Positions 45,784 through 57,048 are shown, numbered from the stretch's first letter. The stretch: 64,000 bases of DNA from Caulobacter sp. (GCA_017745235.1 JAGHZU010000006.1:124001-188000); one strand, 5' to 3'. Numbers and translations are program-made. The notes: generated by a model not told the origin, from the letters alone.

Positions 45784-47658
45784 ATGCCCGCCACCATCAT
45801 CCAGAGCAATTCGACCCCGTTCGCGAAGATCGCCATCGATCCGGTGACCCTCGAGGTCATCGAGAACGCCCTGCGCAACGCCCGCGTGGAGATGGACGCC
45901 ACCCTGGTGCGCACTGCCATGTCGCCCGGCATCCGCGAGCAGGGCGACGCCTTCCCGCTGATCGCCGACCACAAGGGCCGGATGGTCGTGGGCCAGTTCG
46001 GCTCCTATATCGGCCCGTTCCTCGAAGGCTTCGAGGGCACGGTCGAGGACGGGGACATGATCTTCCTGTCCGATCCCTATTCGGTGGGCGGCGCGATCAG
46101 CCACTCCAACGACTGGCTGGTGCTGCTGCCGGTGTTCAAGGACGGCCGGCTGATCGCCTACACCTCGATGTTCGGCCACCAGTCCGACATCGGCGGCAAG
46201 GTGGTGGGCTCCATGCCCATCGACGCCCGCTCGATCTTCGAGGAGGGCGTCCGCATCCCGCCGGTGAAGATCTGGAAGGCCGGCGTCTATAACGAGGACC
46301 TGGTCCGCCTGGTCATGCACCAGACCCGCAAGCCCGACTGGTGCGCGGCCGACCTGAACGCCCTGATCGCGGCCTGCCGCGTGGCCTCGCGCCGCGTGAT
46401 CGAGCTGGCCGAGCGTTTCGGCGACGATGTCTATGTCTCGGCCACCGAGGAGCTGCTGGCCCGCAACTACCGCGCCATGAAGCAGCTGATCCTGACCTCG
46501 GTCAGCGAGGAGGCGGTCAGCTTCGAGGACTATGTCTGCGACGACGGTCTGGGCTACGGGCCCTACAAGATCCGCTGCACCATGCAGCGCGTGGGCGAGA
46601 AGGTGGTGCTCGACTTCGCCGGCACCGACCCGCAGAGCCAGGCCTCGATCAACTTCTTCCTCAACGAGAACATGCTGCGGATGTTCTTCGGCATCTACAT
46701 GATCATGGTCTTCGATCCGCAGATCTTGTTCAACGACGGGTTCTACGACCTGATCGAGGTGCATATCCCGGAAGGCTCGCTGCTGAAGCCGGCCTTCCCG
46801 GCGGCGCTATCGGGCCGCACGCACGCGCTCGGCCGCATCTTCGACATTCTGGGCGGGCTGCTCGGTCAGAAGACGCCGGAGTTCCTGACCGCCGCCGGCT
46901 TTTCGTCCTCGCCGCACCTCTTCTATTCCGGCTTCGACGCCAAGGGGCAGTGGTTCCAGCTCTTCCAGATCGGTTTCGGCGGCATCCCCGGCCGGCCGAT
47001 CGGCGACGGTCCGGACGGCCACTCGCTGTGGCCCGGCTTCACCAACGTGCCCAACGAATTCCTGGAGCGCTACTTTCCCCTCGTGATCGAGCGCTACGAG
47101 ACCGTCGCCGACTCCGGCGGGGCGGGCTTGCATCGGGGCGGCAACGGCATCCACATGACCTACCGGTTCCTGGAGCCCGGCACGATCGCCATCCACGACG
47201 ACCGCTGGTTCATCCCGCCCTGGGGCGTGAACGGCGGCGAGCCGGGGGCCCGCGCGCGCAAGCTGCTGGAGAAGGCCGACGGCGTGACGACCATTGTCGG
47301 CAACAAGGTCGAGGACGTGCCCGTCGAGGCCGGAGATCGCCTGCACTTCATCACCTGGGGCGGCGGCGGCTGGGGCGATCCCTTGGATCGCGACCCCGCC
47401 CTAGTGGCCCTGGAAGTGACGCAAGGCCTGGTCACGGCCGACGGCGCCCGCCGCTATGGCGTGGTGATCGCGGACGTCGGGCTGGACACGGCCGCGACCT
47501 CGGCGCTCAGGGCCCAGCTGCGCGCCGCGCGTCCGGCCGACCAGGGCGTGTTCAACTACGGTCCCGACCTGGAGACGCTGCGCCGCAACTGCCTGGCCGA
47601 GACCGGCCTGGAGCCCCCCAAGCCGCCGATCCGGCCGATGCGGCTCGCCGCCGAATAG
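45784..47658 (+). CDS. hyuB: Hydantoinase B/oxoprolinase family protein, HyuB-type
   Basis: DPVTLEVIENALRNARVEMDATLVRTAMSPGIREQGDAFPLIADHKGRMV; GGGGWGDPLDRDP. Confidence 0.94.
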   Translation: MPATIIQSNSTPFAKIAIDPVTLEVIENALRNARVEMDATLVRTAMSPGIREQGDAFPLIADHKGRMVVGQFGSYIGPFLEGFEGTVEDGDMIFLSDPYSVGGAISHSNDWLVLLPVFKDGRLIAYTSMFGHQSDIGGKVVGSMPIDARSIFEEGVRIPPVKIWKAGVYNEDLVRLVMHQTRKPDWCAADLNALIAACRVASRRVIELAERFGDDVYVSATEELLARNYRAMKQLILTSVSEEAVSFEDYVCDDGLGYGPYKIRCTMQRVGEKVVLDFAGTDPQSQASINFFLNENMLRMFFGIYMIMVFDPQILFNDGFYDLIEVHIPEGSLLKPAFPAALSGRTHALGRIFDILGGLLGQKTPEFLTAAGFSSSPHLFYSGFDAKGQWFQLFQIGFGGIPGRPIGDGPDGHSLWPGFTNVPNEFLERYFPLVIERYETVADSGGAGLHRGGNGIHMTYRFLEPGTIAIHDDRWFIPPWGVNGGEPGARARKLLEKADGVTTIVGNKVEDVPVEAGDRLHFITWGGGGWGDPLDRDPALVALEVTQGLVTADGARRYGVVIADVGLDTAATSALRAQLRAARPADQGVFNYGPDLETLRRNCLAETGLEPPKPPIRPMRLAAE

Positions 47659-47712
47659 GCTTCCGACGCCGTCACACCCCTAGACCCTGGAACTACCGAG
47701 GAGACTCGCGAG

Positions 47713-48822
<1,110 letters not shown>

Positions 48823-48825
48823 GCG

Positions 48826-50310
48826 ATGGAGGGGCGTGTGACCGTGCGGAGGGCCAGCCGGATTCCGGGCCTGCAACGAGACGACCTTGTCCGCGGCGAG
48901 GCGTTCATCGATGGCGCATGGGTTGGTGCCGAGAGTCGGATTTCAGTGGAGAATCCGGCGGACGGTCTAGTTGTCGGGGACGTTCCGGACCTCGGCGCAG
49001 GTGAAGCGACGCAGGCCGTGACCGCCGCCCAGGACGCGATGCCCGGCTGGCAGACCTTGACCGGCAAGGCGCGCGGCCAGGTCCTTCGCCGCTGGTCCGA
49101 ACTCATGCTCGCGCACGCCGAGGATCTGGCCCGGATCATGACCGCCGAGCAGGGCAAGCCGCTGGCGGAGGCGCGTGGCGAGGTGGCCTATGCCGCGGCC
49201 TTCCTCGAATGGTTCGCCGAGGAGGCGCGCCGCGTGAACGGTGACATCCTGACCCCGCACGCATCCGACAAGCGGCTCACGGTGCTGCGGCGGCCGGTGG
49301 GCGTGGTGGCGGCGATCACGCCCTGGAACTTCCCCCTGGCGATGATCACCCGAAAGGCTGGCCCGGCCCTGGCGGTCGGCTGCACGATGGTCGTCAAGCC
49401 CTCGGAGCTCACGCCCCTGTCGGCGCTGGCGCTGGCACGGCTTGGCCAGGAAGCGGGCGTCCCGCCCGGCGTCTTCAACGTGATCACGGGCCAGGCGGCC
49501 CCGATCGGCGACGTGCTGACCGGCGATCCCCGCATCCGCAAGTTCACCTTCACGGGATCGACGGCGGTCGGAAAGATGCTCGCGGCGCGGTGCATGGCGA
49601 CGGTGAAGCGGGTGTCGCTGGAGCTTGGCGGCAATGCGCCCTTCATCGTCTTCGACGACGCCGATATCGAGGCCGCGGTCGACGGCGCGATCGCCTCGAA
49701 GTTCCGCAACACGGGCCAGACCTGCGTCTGCGCCAACCGGTTCTTCGTCCAGGCAGGCATCCACGATCGCTTCGCCGCCGCCCTGGCCGCGCGTGTCGGC
49801 GGACTGCGCCTCGGCCCCGGCCTGATCGGCGCGTTCGACCAGGGGCCGCTCATCGACGCGCGCGCCGTCGCCAAGGTCCGCGCGCATATCGCCGATGCGG
49901 TCGGCGCTGGCGCGCGCATCCTGACCGGCGGCCAGTCGGCGACCGTGGGGCCGCTGTTCTTCCAGCCGACCGTGCTGGTCGACGTGAGGCCCGACGCCCT
50001 GGTGAACAGGGAGGAGACGTTCGGGCCGCTGGCGGCGATCACGCGGTTCGAAACGGAGGCCGAGGCCATCCGCATGGCCAACGACACCTCGACTGGGTTG
50101 GCCGCCTACGTCTTTACCCAGGATATGTCGCGAGGCGTCCGGCTAAGCGAGACCCTTGAATGCGGCATGGTGGGTCTGAATGCTGGACTGATCTCGACGG
50201 AGGTCGCGCCATTCGGCGGCGTCAAAGAGTCCGGGATGGGAAGAGAGGGTTCGCGGTATGGACTCGAAGACTACCTCGACCTGAAGCTTGTCTGCGCGAA
50301 CGTCGCCTAG
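48826..50310 (+). CDS. NAD(P)-dependent aldehyde dehydrogenase (succinate-semialdehyde dehydrogenase-like)
   Basis: ITPWNFPLAMITRKAGPALAVGCTMVVKPSELTPLSALAL; FTGSTAVGKML; LELGGNAPFIVFDDADIEAAV; NTGQTCVCANRF. Confidence 0.94.
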   Translation: MEGRVTVRRASRIPGLQRDDLVRGEAFIDGAWVGAESRISVENPADGLVVGDVPDLGAGEATQAVTAAQDAMPGWQTLTGKARGQVLRRWSELMLAHAEDLARIMTAEQGKPLAEARGEVAYAAAFLEWFAEEARRVNGDILTPHASDKRLTVLRRPVGVVAAITPWNFPLAMITRKAGPALAVGCTMVVKPSELTPLSALALARLGQEAGVPPGVFNVITGQAAPIGDVLTGDPRIRKFTFTGSTAVGKMLAARCMATVKRVSLELGGNAPFIVFDDADIEAAVDGAIASKFRNTGQTCVCANRFFVQAGIHDRFAAALAARVGGLRLGPGLIGAFDQGPLIDARAVAKVRAHIADAVGAGARILTGGQSATVGPLFFQPTVLVDVRPDALVNREETFGPLAAITRFETEAEAIRMANDTSTGLAAYVFTQDMSRGVRLSETLECGMVGLNAGLISTEVAPFGGVKESGMGREGSRYGLEDYLDLKLVCANVA

Positions 50311-50800
50311 CTCCGCCGGGTAGGATCAGAAGAGGCAAGGTCAGCCCCTCGTCGCCCGATCAATCTATCTGGATCTGTCGTCAACGAAGGCTGCGGTTTT
50401 CGTGTGCTCGAATCGGCCAGCGCTCACTTTGAGCGTCTGTCGCCGTCGCTCAGGCGCGCGCTGACCATCGTCTACGACCCCGAAACTCGATCAAGTCGCG
50501 TGGTCGAGGGATACGCGTTCGCCGAGCCCAACAAGGAGGTAGCGTAGTGGCAATCGAAACCGTCCGCATCGACGAGGCTGACCAGCTCCACCAAGGCAGG
50601 CCAAAGTTGGATCGGGCGAAAAGAACTAGTCTGGCGATCCCGCATCTGCGTTGGGACCCAGTTTCATTCCGACTCGCGCCGCCTCACAGGAAGCTCGTCC
50701 TTAGGATCCGATAGTGCGAGTCGAAAGTGGGGCCGAAAATGGGGCCCTTTACATGGTCGCCGAAAATCTTTTTCAAAAACAGGAGCTTAGTGGGCGGTGG

Positions 50801-50890
50801 TGGCGGAGAGGGTGGGATTCGAACCCACGTTACGCTTTCACGTAAACCGCATTTCGAGTGCGGCGCATTCGACCACTCTGCCACCTCTCC
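50801..50890 (-). tRNA. tRNA-Ser (anticodon CGA), CCA encoded
   Basis: Minus strand GGAGAGGTGGCAGAGTGGTCGAATGCGCCGCACTCGAAATGCGG...GGTTCGAATCCCACCCTCTCCGCCA; acceptor stem, long variable arm and T-loop evident. Confidence 0.95.
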
Positions 50891-50971
50891 AGGGGGTCTT
50901 TTCGGCGGCCCGAGGCGCGCCGTAAGAGTGAGGGCGCGATACCTAGCGGCGCCTTCGCGGGAGCGCAAGAG

Positions 50972-50997
50972 CCCTGCGACAGTTTTCTGTCGCAGGG
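50972..50997 (-). terminator. 11-bp perfect hairpin with TTTT loop downstream of the thioesterase gene
   Basis: CCCTGCGACAG-TTTT-CTGTCGCAGGG. Confidence 0.5.
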
Positions 50998-51040
50998 GCG
51001 AATTCCCTGGGCGGGAGGCCGCCGGACCGGGTCGAGGCGG

Positions 51041-51466
51041 TCAGGCGCGGGGGTGGAGGATCATCTGGGTGCAGCGGAAAAGCGCCATGGTCTTGCCGCT
51101 GGCCTCGTTGGAGACGACCGCGTCCCAGACCTGGGTGTTGCGCCCGCCGTGAACCAGGCGGGCCTCGCAGGCGACGCCCTCGCCGATGCGGGCGGTGCCC
51201 AGAAAGTTCGACTTCAGCTCGATGGTGGTGAAGCCTGTCGCGCCCTCGGGCAGGGAGGCCATGCAGGCGTAGCCGCAGGCGCTGTCGGCCAGGGCGATGA
51301 CGCTGGCGGCGTGCAGGAAGCCGTTGGGGGCCATGTGGCGCTGGGCGACGGTCATGCGGCCCCGCGCTTCGCCCCTGGTCACCACGGACCATTCCAGGCC
51401 CAGAAGGCCGGGCAGTTGCTCGGCCTGCGCCTTGGTCAGGACGGCGGCGAGATCTTGGTCGGCCAT
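51041..51466 (-). CDS. PaaI-family hotdog thioesterase
   Basis: MAPNGFLHAASVIALADSACGYACMASLPEGATGFTTIELKSNFLGTARIG. Confidence 0.9.
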   Translation of the reverse strand: MADQDLAAVLTKAQAEQLPGLLGLEWSVVTRGEARGRMTVAQRHMAPNGFLHAASVIALADSACGYACMASLPEGATGFTTIELKSNFLGTARIGEGVACEARLVHGGRNTQVWDAVVSNEASGKTMALFRCTQMILHPRA

Positions 51467-51536
51467 GGGGGGCTCCTTCCAGATGTTTCGTGCGCGAAGC
51501 ATCTGGTCCGTCGCCGTGGCTCGGGCAACTTAGTTT

Positions 51537-52379
51537 TTAAAGAGAACTGATATCGACGTTCGGGAAGCGGCGGCCGTCGTCGCCCGCGGGCGGCAGGCGG
51601 AAGGCGCGGACGCCGAGCTGCAGGGCCGGGGCGACCAGGGGGCCGGGCGCGGCCGAGCCTGAGGCCCGGTGGGCGACGAAGGCCTCGGACGGGACGGCGT
51701 CGCCGGCGTCGATGTTGTCGGCCTTCTGCTGGGCGACGGTGGTGTTCCAGCTGTCCGGGTCGGCGCCGGTCTGGCCGACCAGCAGGCGGGTCTCGCCCGG
51801 CAGGTCCAGCAGCCGGCGGGCGGCGGCGTGCAGGCCGGCGGCGTCGGCGCCGGGCGCGTTGCTGTCGCCCAGGCCCAGGGCCGGCGAGAGCAGGGCCTCG
51901 CCCGTGAAGACCACGTCGCCCAGGCGATAGGCGGTCGCGCCGGGCAGTCGGCCCGGCAGGGCGATGGCCACGAACTCCAGCCCGCCCATGGGCAGGTCGT
52001 CGCCGTCGCGGGCCAGCTTGTCGAAGTCCCAGCCGTCCAGGTCGACGCCGTCGGCGCCCAGCACGGGAACCAGGCGCTGGAGACTCTCCAGCACGCCCGC
52101 GCCGATGCAGATCGAGGCGCCGGTTTCGTATTTCAGGTGGCCGGCGGCCGACAGGTGGCCGGTGTGCAGGCCGGTCTCCAGGATCCAGGTCGGCCCCAGG
52201 TCGCGGGCGCGGACCTGCGCGACGATGGCGTCGACGAAGCTGGTGTCGACCGCCTGGGTGAGGGGGTCGTAGTCGAGCACGGGGTCGACGAAGGCGCACA
52301 GCAGCGTGGCGGGATCGACGACCAGATACGTCACCCGCCCGGTGGCGGGGTGGTGGTAAGCGGTGATTTCCGGCTGCAT
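51537..52379 (-). CDS. MBL-fold protein with degenerate metal-binding motif
   Basis: ETGLHTGHLSAAGHLK where family members carry HxHxDH; GDVVFTGEALLSPALG. Confidence 0.75.
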   Translation of the reverse strand: MQPEITAYHHPATGRVTYLVVDPATLLCAFVDPVLDYDPLTQAVDTSFVDAIVAQVRARDLGPTWILETGLHTGHLSAAGHLKYETGASICIGAGVLESLQRLVPVLGADGVDLDGWDFDKLARDGDDLPMGGLEFVAIALPGRLPGATAYRLGDVVFTGEALLSPALGLGDSNAPGADAAGLHAAARRLLDLPGETRLLVGQTGADPDSWNTTVAQQKADNIDAGDAVPSEAFVAHRASGSAAPGPLVAPALQLGVRAFRLPPAGDDGRRFPNVDISSL

Positions 52380-52534
52380 GCGTACGTCCGATAGCGCCCC
52401 TGGAAGGGCTCGCCCATCCGCAAGCCCGCTTCGAATGAGGCGCACCTTGACCGCAAGCTCTTAAGTATCGGCGAACGTCAGTCGCTCTCGCGCCTTACGC
52501 GAGGGGAAAGCGCCGGGGGGCGTTTGGGACGCGC

Positions 52535-53254
52535 CTAGCGGCGCTCGGCGGCCGAGCAGGAGTCGTTGCGGCCGCGCATTTCCGTCACCCACAGCGGCTC
52601 GACATAGCGGTCGCCGTCACGAAAGCCGGGCGCGCAGCCTTCGGGCGTATCGCGCTTGGACGAGCCGCCCCGCACGTCCAGAGACAGGGCCAGGGACTGG
52701 GTTCGTCCGCCCCGGCCGTAGCCGTAACCGTCGTATCCGAAACCGCCCAGGCCGTTATAGCCGTAACCGTAACCGTAGCCGGGATAGCCGGCGTAATCGA
52801 CGTAGCGGCCGTTCTTGCCGTAGTCGGTCTGGCCCACCGCGACGCCCAGGGTGCTGGCCTCGCCGATCGGGATCAGGGTGGAGACATAGGCGCTGCGATA
52901 GCCGCCGGTGCCGACGCTGACGCCGGCCTCGCCGTGGATCTGGCGCTTGACCGGACCTTCGGGCTCCTGGCCATAGCCGACCGGACCGTTGTCGACCCGC
53001 TCGACCGGCGGGGCGTCGGCCAGCCAGGCGGCGATCTGTTCGCGGGTGGTGACGGGGGAGGCGGCGTGGTCCGCGTCGGCCTGGGCCTTTGCGTCGGCCT
53101 TGGCCTTGGCCAGCTGGGCCTCGGTCGGCGGCGCGAGCGTCGCGCGCGCGGCGGTGGCCACCACCTCGTCGTCCGGTTCGGCGTGGGCCAGAACAGGGGC
53201 GGTTAGCGGCGCGGCGATCAGGGCGGCGGCGAGAACGAAGCGGGACGCGAACAT
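52535..53254 (-). CDS. Secreted hypothetical protein with Gly/Tyr-rich segment
   Basis: Signal peptide MFASRFVLAAALIAAPLTAPVLAHA; YGYGYNGLGGFGYDGYGYGRGG. Confidence 0.7.
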   Translation of the reverse strand: MFASRFVLAAALIAAPLTAPVLAHAEPDDEVVATAARATLAPPTEAQLAKAKADAKAQADADHAASPVTTREQIAAWLADAPPVERVDNGPVGYGQEPEGPVKRQIHGEAGVSVGTGGYRSAYVSTLIPIGEASTLGVAVGQTDYGKNGRYVDYAGYPGYGYGYGYNGLGGFGYDGYGYGRGGRTQSLALSLDVRGGSSKRDTPEGCAPGFRDGDRYVEPLWVTEMRGRNDSCSAAERR

Positions 53255-53348
53255 GGGCTGGACCTCCGACCGCTCCACCCTGGACCCGGCCGTGAGCCAA
53301 ATTAGGGCCTGAATGTAGCGAGACTGCAAGGCGAAGCTGGGGACGCGG

Positions 53349-54416
53349 TCAGAGGGCTTCAAGGGCGGCCTCCAGCGCGGCCATGTCGGGCGGCGGGGGC
53401 GTCTCGAACCGCAGCGTCTCCCCCGTGATCGGATGGACGAAGCCCAGCACCGCCGCGTGCAGGGCCTGGCGGGCGAAGCCGGTCTCGCGCAAGGCCTCGC
53501 GCACGGGGGCGGCGGGGGCGCCGGCGCCGTAGACCGGATCGCCCAGGCACGGACTGCCCTTGCTGGCCATATGGACGCGGATCTGATGCGTGCGGCCGGT
53601 CTCCAGCCGGCAGGCCACCCGCGCGGCCAGCGGCCTGTCGGGCGGGCCGAAGGTCCTTTCCACGCGATAGTGGGTGATCGCCTCGCGCCCGCCGGTCTTC
53701 AGCACCGCCATCTTCTTGCGGTCGTGCGGGGAGCGGCCAAGGCGCGTCTCGATCGTGCCGACCGCCGGATGGGGCGCGCCGCGCGTCAGGGCCAGGTACA
53801 GGCGGTCGATGTCGTGCTTGGAGAACAGGGTCGACAGGCCCTGGTGGGCGGCGTCGGTCTTGGCCGCCACCATCACGCCCGAGGTTTCCTTGTCCAGGCG
53901 GTGGACGATGCCGGGACGGGCCACGCCGCCGATGCCCGACAGGCTGGTCCCGCAATGGTGCAGTAGGGCGTTGACCAGGGTGCCGGTCTCGCTGCCGGGC
54001 GCGGGGTGGGCGGCCATGCCGGGCGGCTTGTCGACCACGATCAGCCAATCGTCCTCGTAGAGCACGGTCAGGGGAATGGCCTCGGGCAGGGGCTCGGCCG
54101 CGATCGGCGGTGGGACGATGATGTGATAGACGCCCAGGATGGCCTTCGCCGAGCCGCTGGTCACCGGCGCGGGCGAACCGTCCGCACCCTGACGCAACAC
54201 CTGACCCTCGGCCATCAGGGCCTGCAGGCGCGCGCGCGACAGGGACGGCGCGGCCAGCGCCAGGGCCTTGTCCAACCGTTGACCGGCCAGGTCGGGGCCG
54301 ATCTCGACCCGCAAGGTCTCGCCGCCAGTCAGGTCTCGTACGTCGAGGTCCTGGGCGTCGAAGTCGTCAAAGGCCTCGTCAGCTGAATCCAGGTCGGGCG
54401 AAATCAAGGGTTTCAC
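53349..54416 (-). CDS. RluA/RluD-family pseudouridine synthase
   Basis: VDKPPGMAAHPAPGSETGTLVNALLHH; GIVHRLDKETSGVMVAAKTD; GRTHQIRVHMASKGSPCLGDPVYG. Confidence 0.95.
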   Translation of the reverse strand: MKPLISPDLDSADEAFDDFDAQDLDVRDLTGGETLRVEIGPDLAGQRLDKALALAAPSLSRARLQALMAEGQVLRQGADGSPAPVTSGSAKAILGVYHIIVPPPIAAEPLPEAIPLTVLYEDDWLIVVDKPPGMAAHPAPGSETGTLVNALLHHCGTSLSGIGGVARPGIVHRLDKETSGVMVAAKTDAAHQGLSTLFSKHDIDRLYLALTRGAPHPAVGTIETRLGRSPHDRKKMAVLKTGGREAITHYRVERTFGPPDRPLAARVACRLETGRTHQIRVHMASKGSPCLGDPVYGAGAPAAPVREALRETGFARQALHAAVLGFVHPITGETLRFETPPPPDMAALEAALEAL

Positions 54417-54503
54417 GGCTCCGTCACGCAGGCGTCGCACCGGCGACACGGCCCACGCCTAACGGCTCCGGTTCCCGAAGCCTGCGTACGAAGGGGATAG
54501 TCG

Positions 54504-57014
54504 ATGCGCGCGATCCACACCACCTTGCTGATGGGCGCCGTCAGCGCCCTGGCCATGGCCGTCGCGGCCGCGGCGCAGGCCGCCGAGGCGCCCGCGCCCG
54601 TTGCGGGCGAGGTCCAGCAGGTCGAGGAGGTCCTCGTCACCGCCCAGAAGCGCGAACAGAAGACCCTGGACGTGCCGATCGCCCTGACGGCCTATTCCGG
54701 CGCGATGCTGGACAAGCTGGGCGTGCAGGAATTCGACCGCCTGTCGACCTTCGTGCCGGGCTTCCAGGTGCAGAACCAGTCGCCCAACAATCCTGGCTTC
54801 GTGATGCGCGGCATCACGTCGGACAGCGGCGACGCCACCACCGAGCCGCGCGTGTCGGTGTTCCAGGACGGCGTGTCGATCTCGAAGTCGCGCGGCTCGT
54901 ACATCGAACTGTTCGACATCCAGCGCATCGAGGTGGCCAAGGGGCCGCAGTCGACCCTGTTCGGGCGCGGCGCCCTGATCGGCGCCGTCAATGTGATCCA
55001 GAACAAGGCCGACCCGCGCGGCCTGGACTGGAGCGTGGCGGCCGAGGGCGGCAACGCCAACTACGGCCTGTTCGAGGTGATGGGGAACCTTCCCCTGTCG
55101 GACACCTTCGCCGTGCGCATCGCCGGCCGCTACAAGCAGCGTGACGGCGCCATCGAGAACGTGCTGGGCGGCCCGAACCTGGGCTCGACCGACACCGGCG
55201 CCCTGCGCCTGGCCGCGCACTGGTCGCCGACCTCTCGCCTGAACGCCGACCTGCTGGTCAATTACGAGGCCGACCACCCCACCGGCACCTCGTTCAAGTC
55301 CAATCAGTTCAATCCCACCGACATCGCCACCGGCCAGCCTCTGGGCGATCGCGATCCCAACAGCCCCGCGGGGCTGTCCAGCGGCTACGGTTTCGAGGGC
55401 GGCGCCGAGCTGGGCCTCAAGCGCTTCGTCAAGGGCGCCACGGCCCTGGTCGATTACCAGCTGACCGACGCCCTGAAGCTGTCGTCCATCACCGCGGCGC
55501 GCCGGTTCCAGAGCACCGAGGTGTTCGATCCGGACGGCTTCTCGCTGCCGATGTTCGTGTTCGCCGAGGATGCGCGGGGGACTCAGTACAGCCAGGAACT
55601 GCGCCTGAACTACGACAATGGCGGCAAGTTCACCTGGTTCGGAGGCGTCAGCTACTTCGACGAAGACGCGCGGACCCGGGTGCCGCTGCAGTTCGACGAG
55701 CGCTACGCTCTGAACCTGCTGACGGGCCAGCTGACCAAGCCCAACCCGCAGCCGACGGCCGTGCTGACCAACACCACGCGCCTGGCCGCCCTCATCACGG
55801 CGCTGACCGGCGGCGCGGCCTCGGGCGCGGTGGCCCAGGGGATCGCCAACAACCTGGGCGTCCACACCGAACAGTACACGAACTATGGCTCGACCAAGTC
55901 GTGGGACGTCTACGGCGACGCCACCTGGCGCCTGACCGACCGCTTCGAGCTGTCGGCCGGCCTTCGCTACACCAATGACGACAAGTCCTCGGGCGTCGCC
56001 TCGCAGGTCAGCCAGCGTTCGATCCTCGGCGGCGTTCTGGGCGCGATGACCCAGGGCGCGGCCACCCGCACGGCCCTCCTGACCGCCCTGGCGGCCCCGG
56101 GGGCGACCAACATCCCGACCTCGGCCGCCTATCCGGTCCCGATGTTCGGCCTGTTCGCTCAGCCCACCACCGGCAATGGTCAGGTCTCGACCCAGGACTT
56201 CAGCGACGACGGCCTGACCTGGCGCCTGGTGGCCCGCTACAAGCCGACCGACGAGGCCAGTCTCTACGCCTCCTACGCCCGTGGCCGTCGCCCCAAGGTG
56301 ATCAGCGCGGCCGCGCCGTCGGCCCCGATGTCGCCGGGCAAGTTCACGCCGGTCGACGCCGAGACGGTCGATTCCTATGAAGTCGGCGGCAAGACCCGCC
56401 TGATGGACGGCCGCCTGAGTCTGGACGGCGCGATCTATTTCTACAGCTACGACAACTTCCAGACGACCGTTCAGCAGAACGCCCAGATCATCACCACCAA
56501 CGCCGGCAAGGCCGAGACCTATGGCTTCGAGGGGCAGGCCACCTGGCAGGCGGCCTCGTTCGCCGAGTTCTTCGCGACCTACAGCTACAGCCACGGCCGC
56601 TTCAAGACGGGGGTGCGCGACGGCAATCGCTTCCGCCTGTCGCCCGACCACAAGCTGTCGATCGGTTCCAGCCTGCACGCCGACCTGCTGCGCGGCCGCT
56701 TCACCTTCACGCCGCTCTATACCTGGCAGTCGAAGATCTTCTTCGACGATGACAACGACATCCCGGCCCTGCAGAAGACCAACCTGATCCCGGACCTGGT
56801 GCAGGACGAGTTCCAGAAGGCCTACGGCCTGCTGGACCTGCGGCTGGAGTACCAGCCCTCGTTCGCCAACTGGAAGGTCGGGGCCTTCGTCACCAACGCC
56901 ACCGACGAGAAGTACATCAAGGACGCCGGCAACACGGGCGACAGCTTCGGCATCCCCACTTTCATCGCCGGAAATCCGCGCTTCTACGGCCTGACCTTCT
57001 CGCTGCGGCGATAG
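54504..57014 (+). CDS. TonB-dependent receptor
   Basis: EEVLVTAQKREQKTLDVPIALTAYSG; IEVAKGPQSTLFGRGALIGAVNVIQNKAD. Confidence 0.95.
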   Translation: MRAIHTTLLMGAVSALAMAVAAAAQAAEAPAPVAGEVQQVEEVLVTAQKREQKTLDVPIALTAYSGAMLDKLGVQEFDRLSTFVPGFQVQNQSPNNPGFVMRGITSDSGDATTEPRVSVFQDGVSISKSRGSYIELFDIQRIEVAKGPQSTLFGRGALIGAVNVIQNKADPRGLDWSVAAEGGNANYGLFEVMGNLPLSDTFAVRIAGRYKQRDGAIENVLGGPNLGSTDTGALRLAAHWSPTSRLNADLLVNYEADHPTGTSFKSNQFNPTDIATGQPLGDRDPNSPAGLSSGYGFEGGAELGLKRFVKGATALVDYQLTDALKLSSITAARRFQSTEVFDPDGFSLPMFVFAEDARGTQYSQELRLNYDNGGKFTWFGGVSYFDEDARTRVPLQFDERYALNLLTGQLTKPNPQPTAVLTNTTRLAALITALTGGAASGAVAQGIANNLGVHTEQYTNYGSTKSWDVYGDATWRLTDRFELSAGLRYTNDDKSSGVASQVSQRSILGGVLGAMTQGAATRTALLTALAAPGATNIPTSAAYPVPMFGLFAQPTTGNGQVSTQDFSDDGLTWRLVARYKPTDEASLYASYARGRRPKVISAAAPSAPMSPGKFTPVDAETVDSYEVGGKTRLMDGRLSLDGAIYFYSYDNFQTTVQQNAQIITTNAGKAETYGFEGQATWQAASFAEFFATYSYSHGRFKTGVRDGNRFRLSPDHKLSIGSSLHADLLRGRFTFTPLYTWQSKIFFDDDNDIPALQKTNLIPDLVQDEFQKAYGLLDLRLEYQPSFANWKVGAFVTNATDEKYIKDAGNTGDSFGIPTFIAGNPRFYGLTFSLRR

Positions 57015-57022
57015 GTCGGGCG

Positions 57023-57048
57023 CGCCCCCTTCCCGCGGGGAGGGGGCG
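57023..57048 (+). terminator. GC-rich hairpin just after the TonB receptor stop (no U-tract)
   Basis: CGCCCCCTTCCC-GC-GGGGAGGGGGCG. Confidence 0.45.

Noticed and set aside
50401-50720. Short ORF fragments (VLESASAHFERLSPSLRRALTIVYDPETR..., VAIETVRIDEADQLHQGRPKLDRAK...) as an integrase remnant
   Set aside because: Considered because of the adjacent tRNA, but no tyrosine-recombinase catalytic motif could be identified; left unassigned
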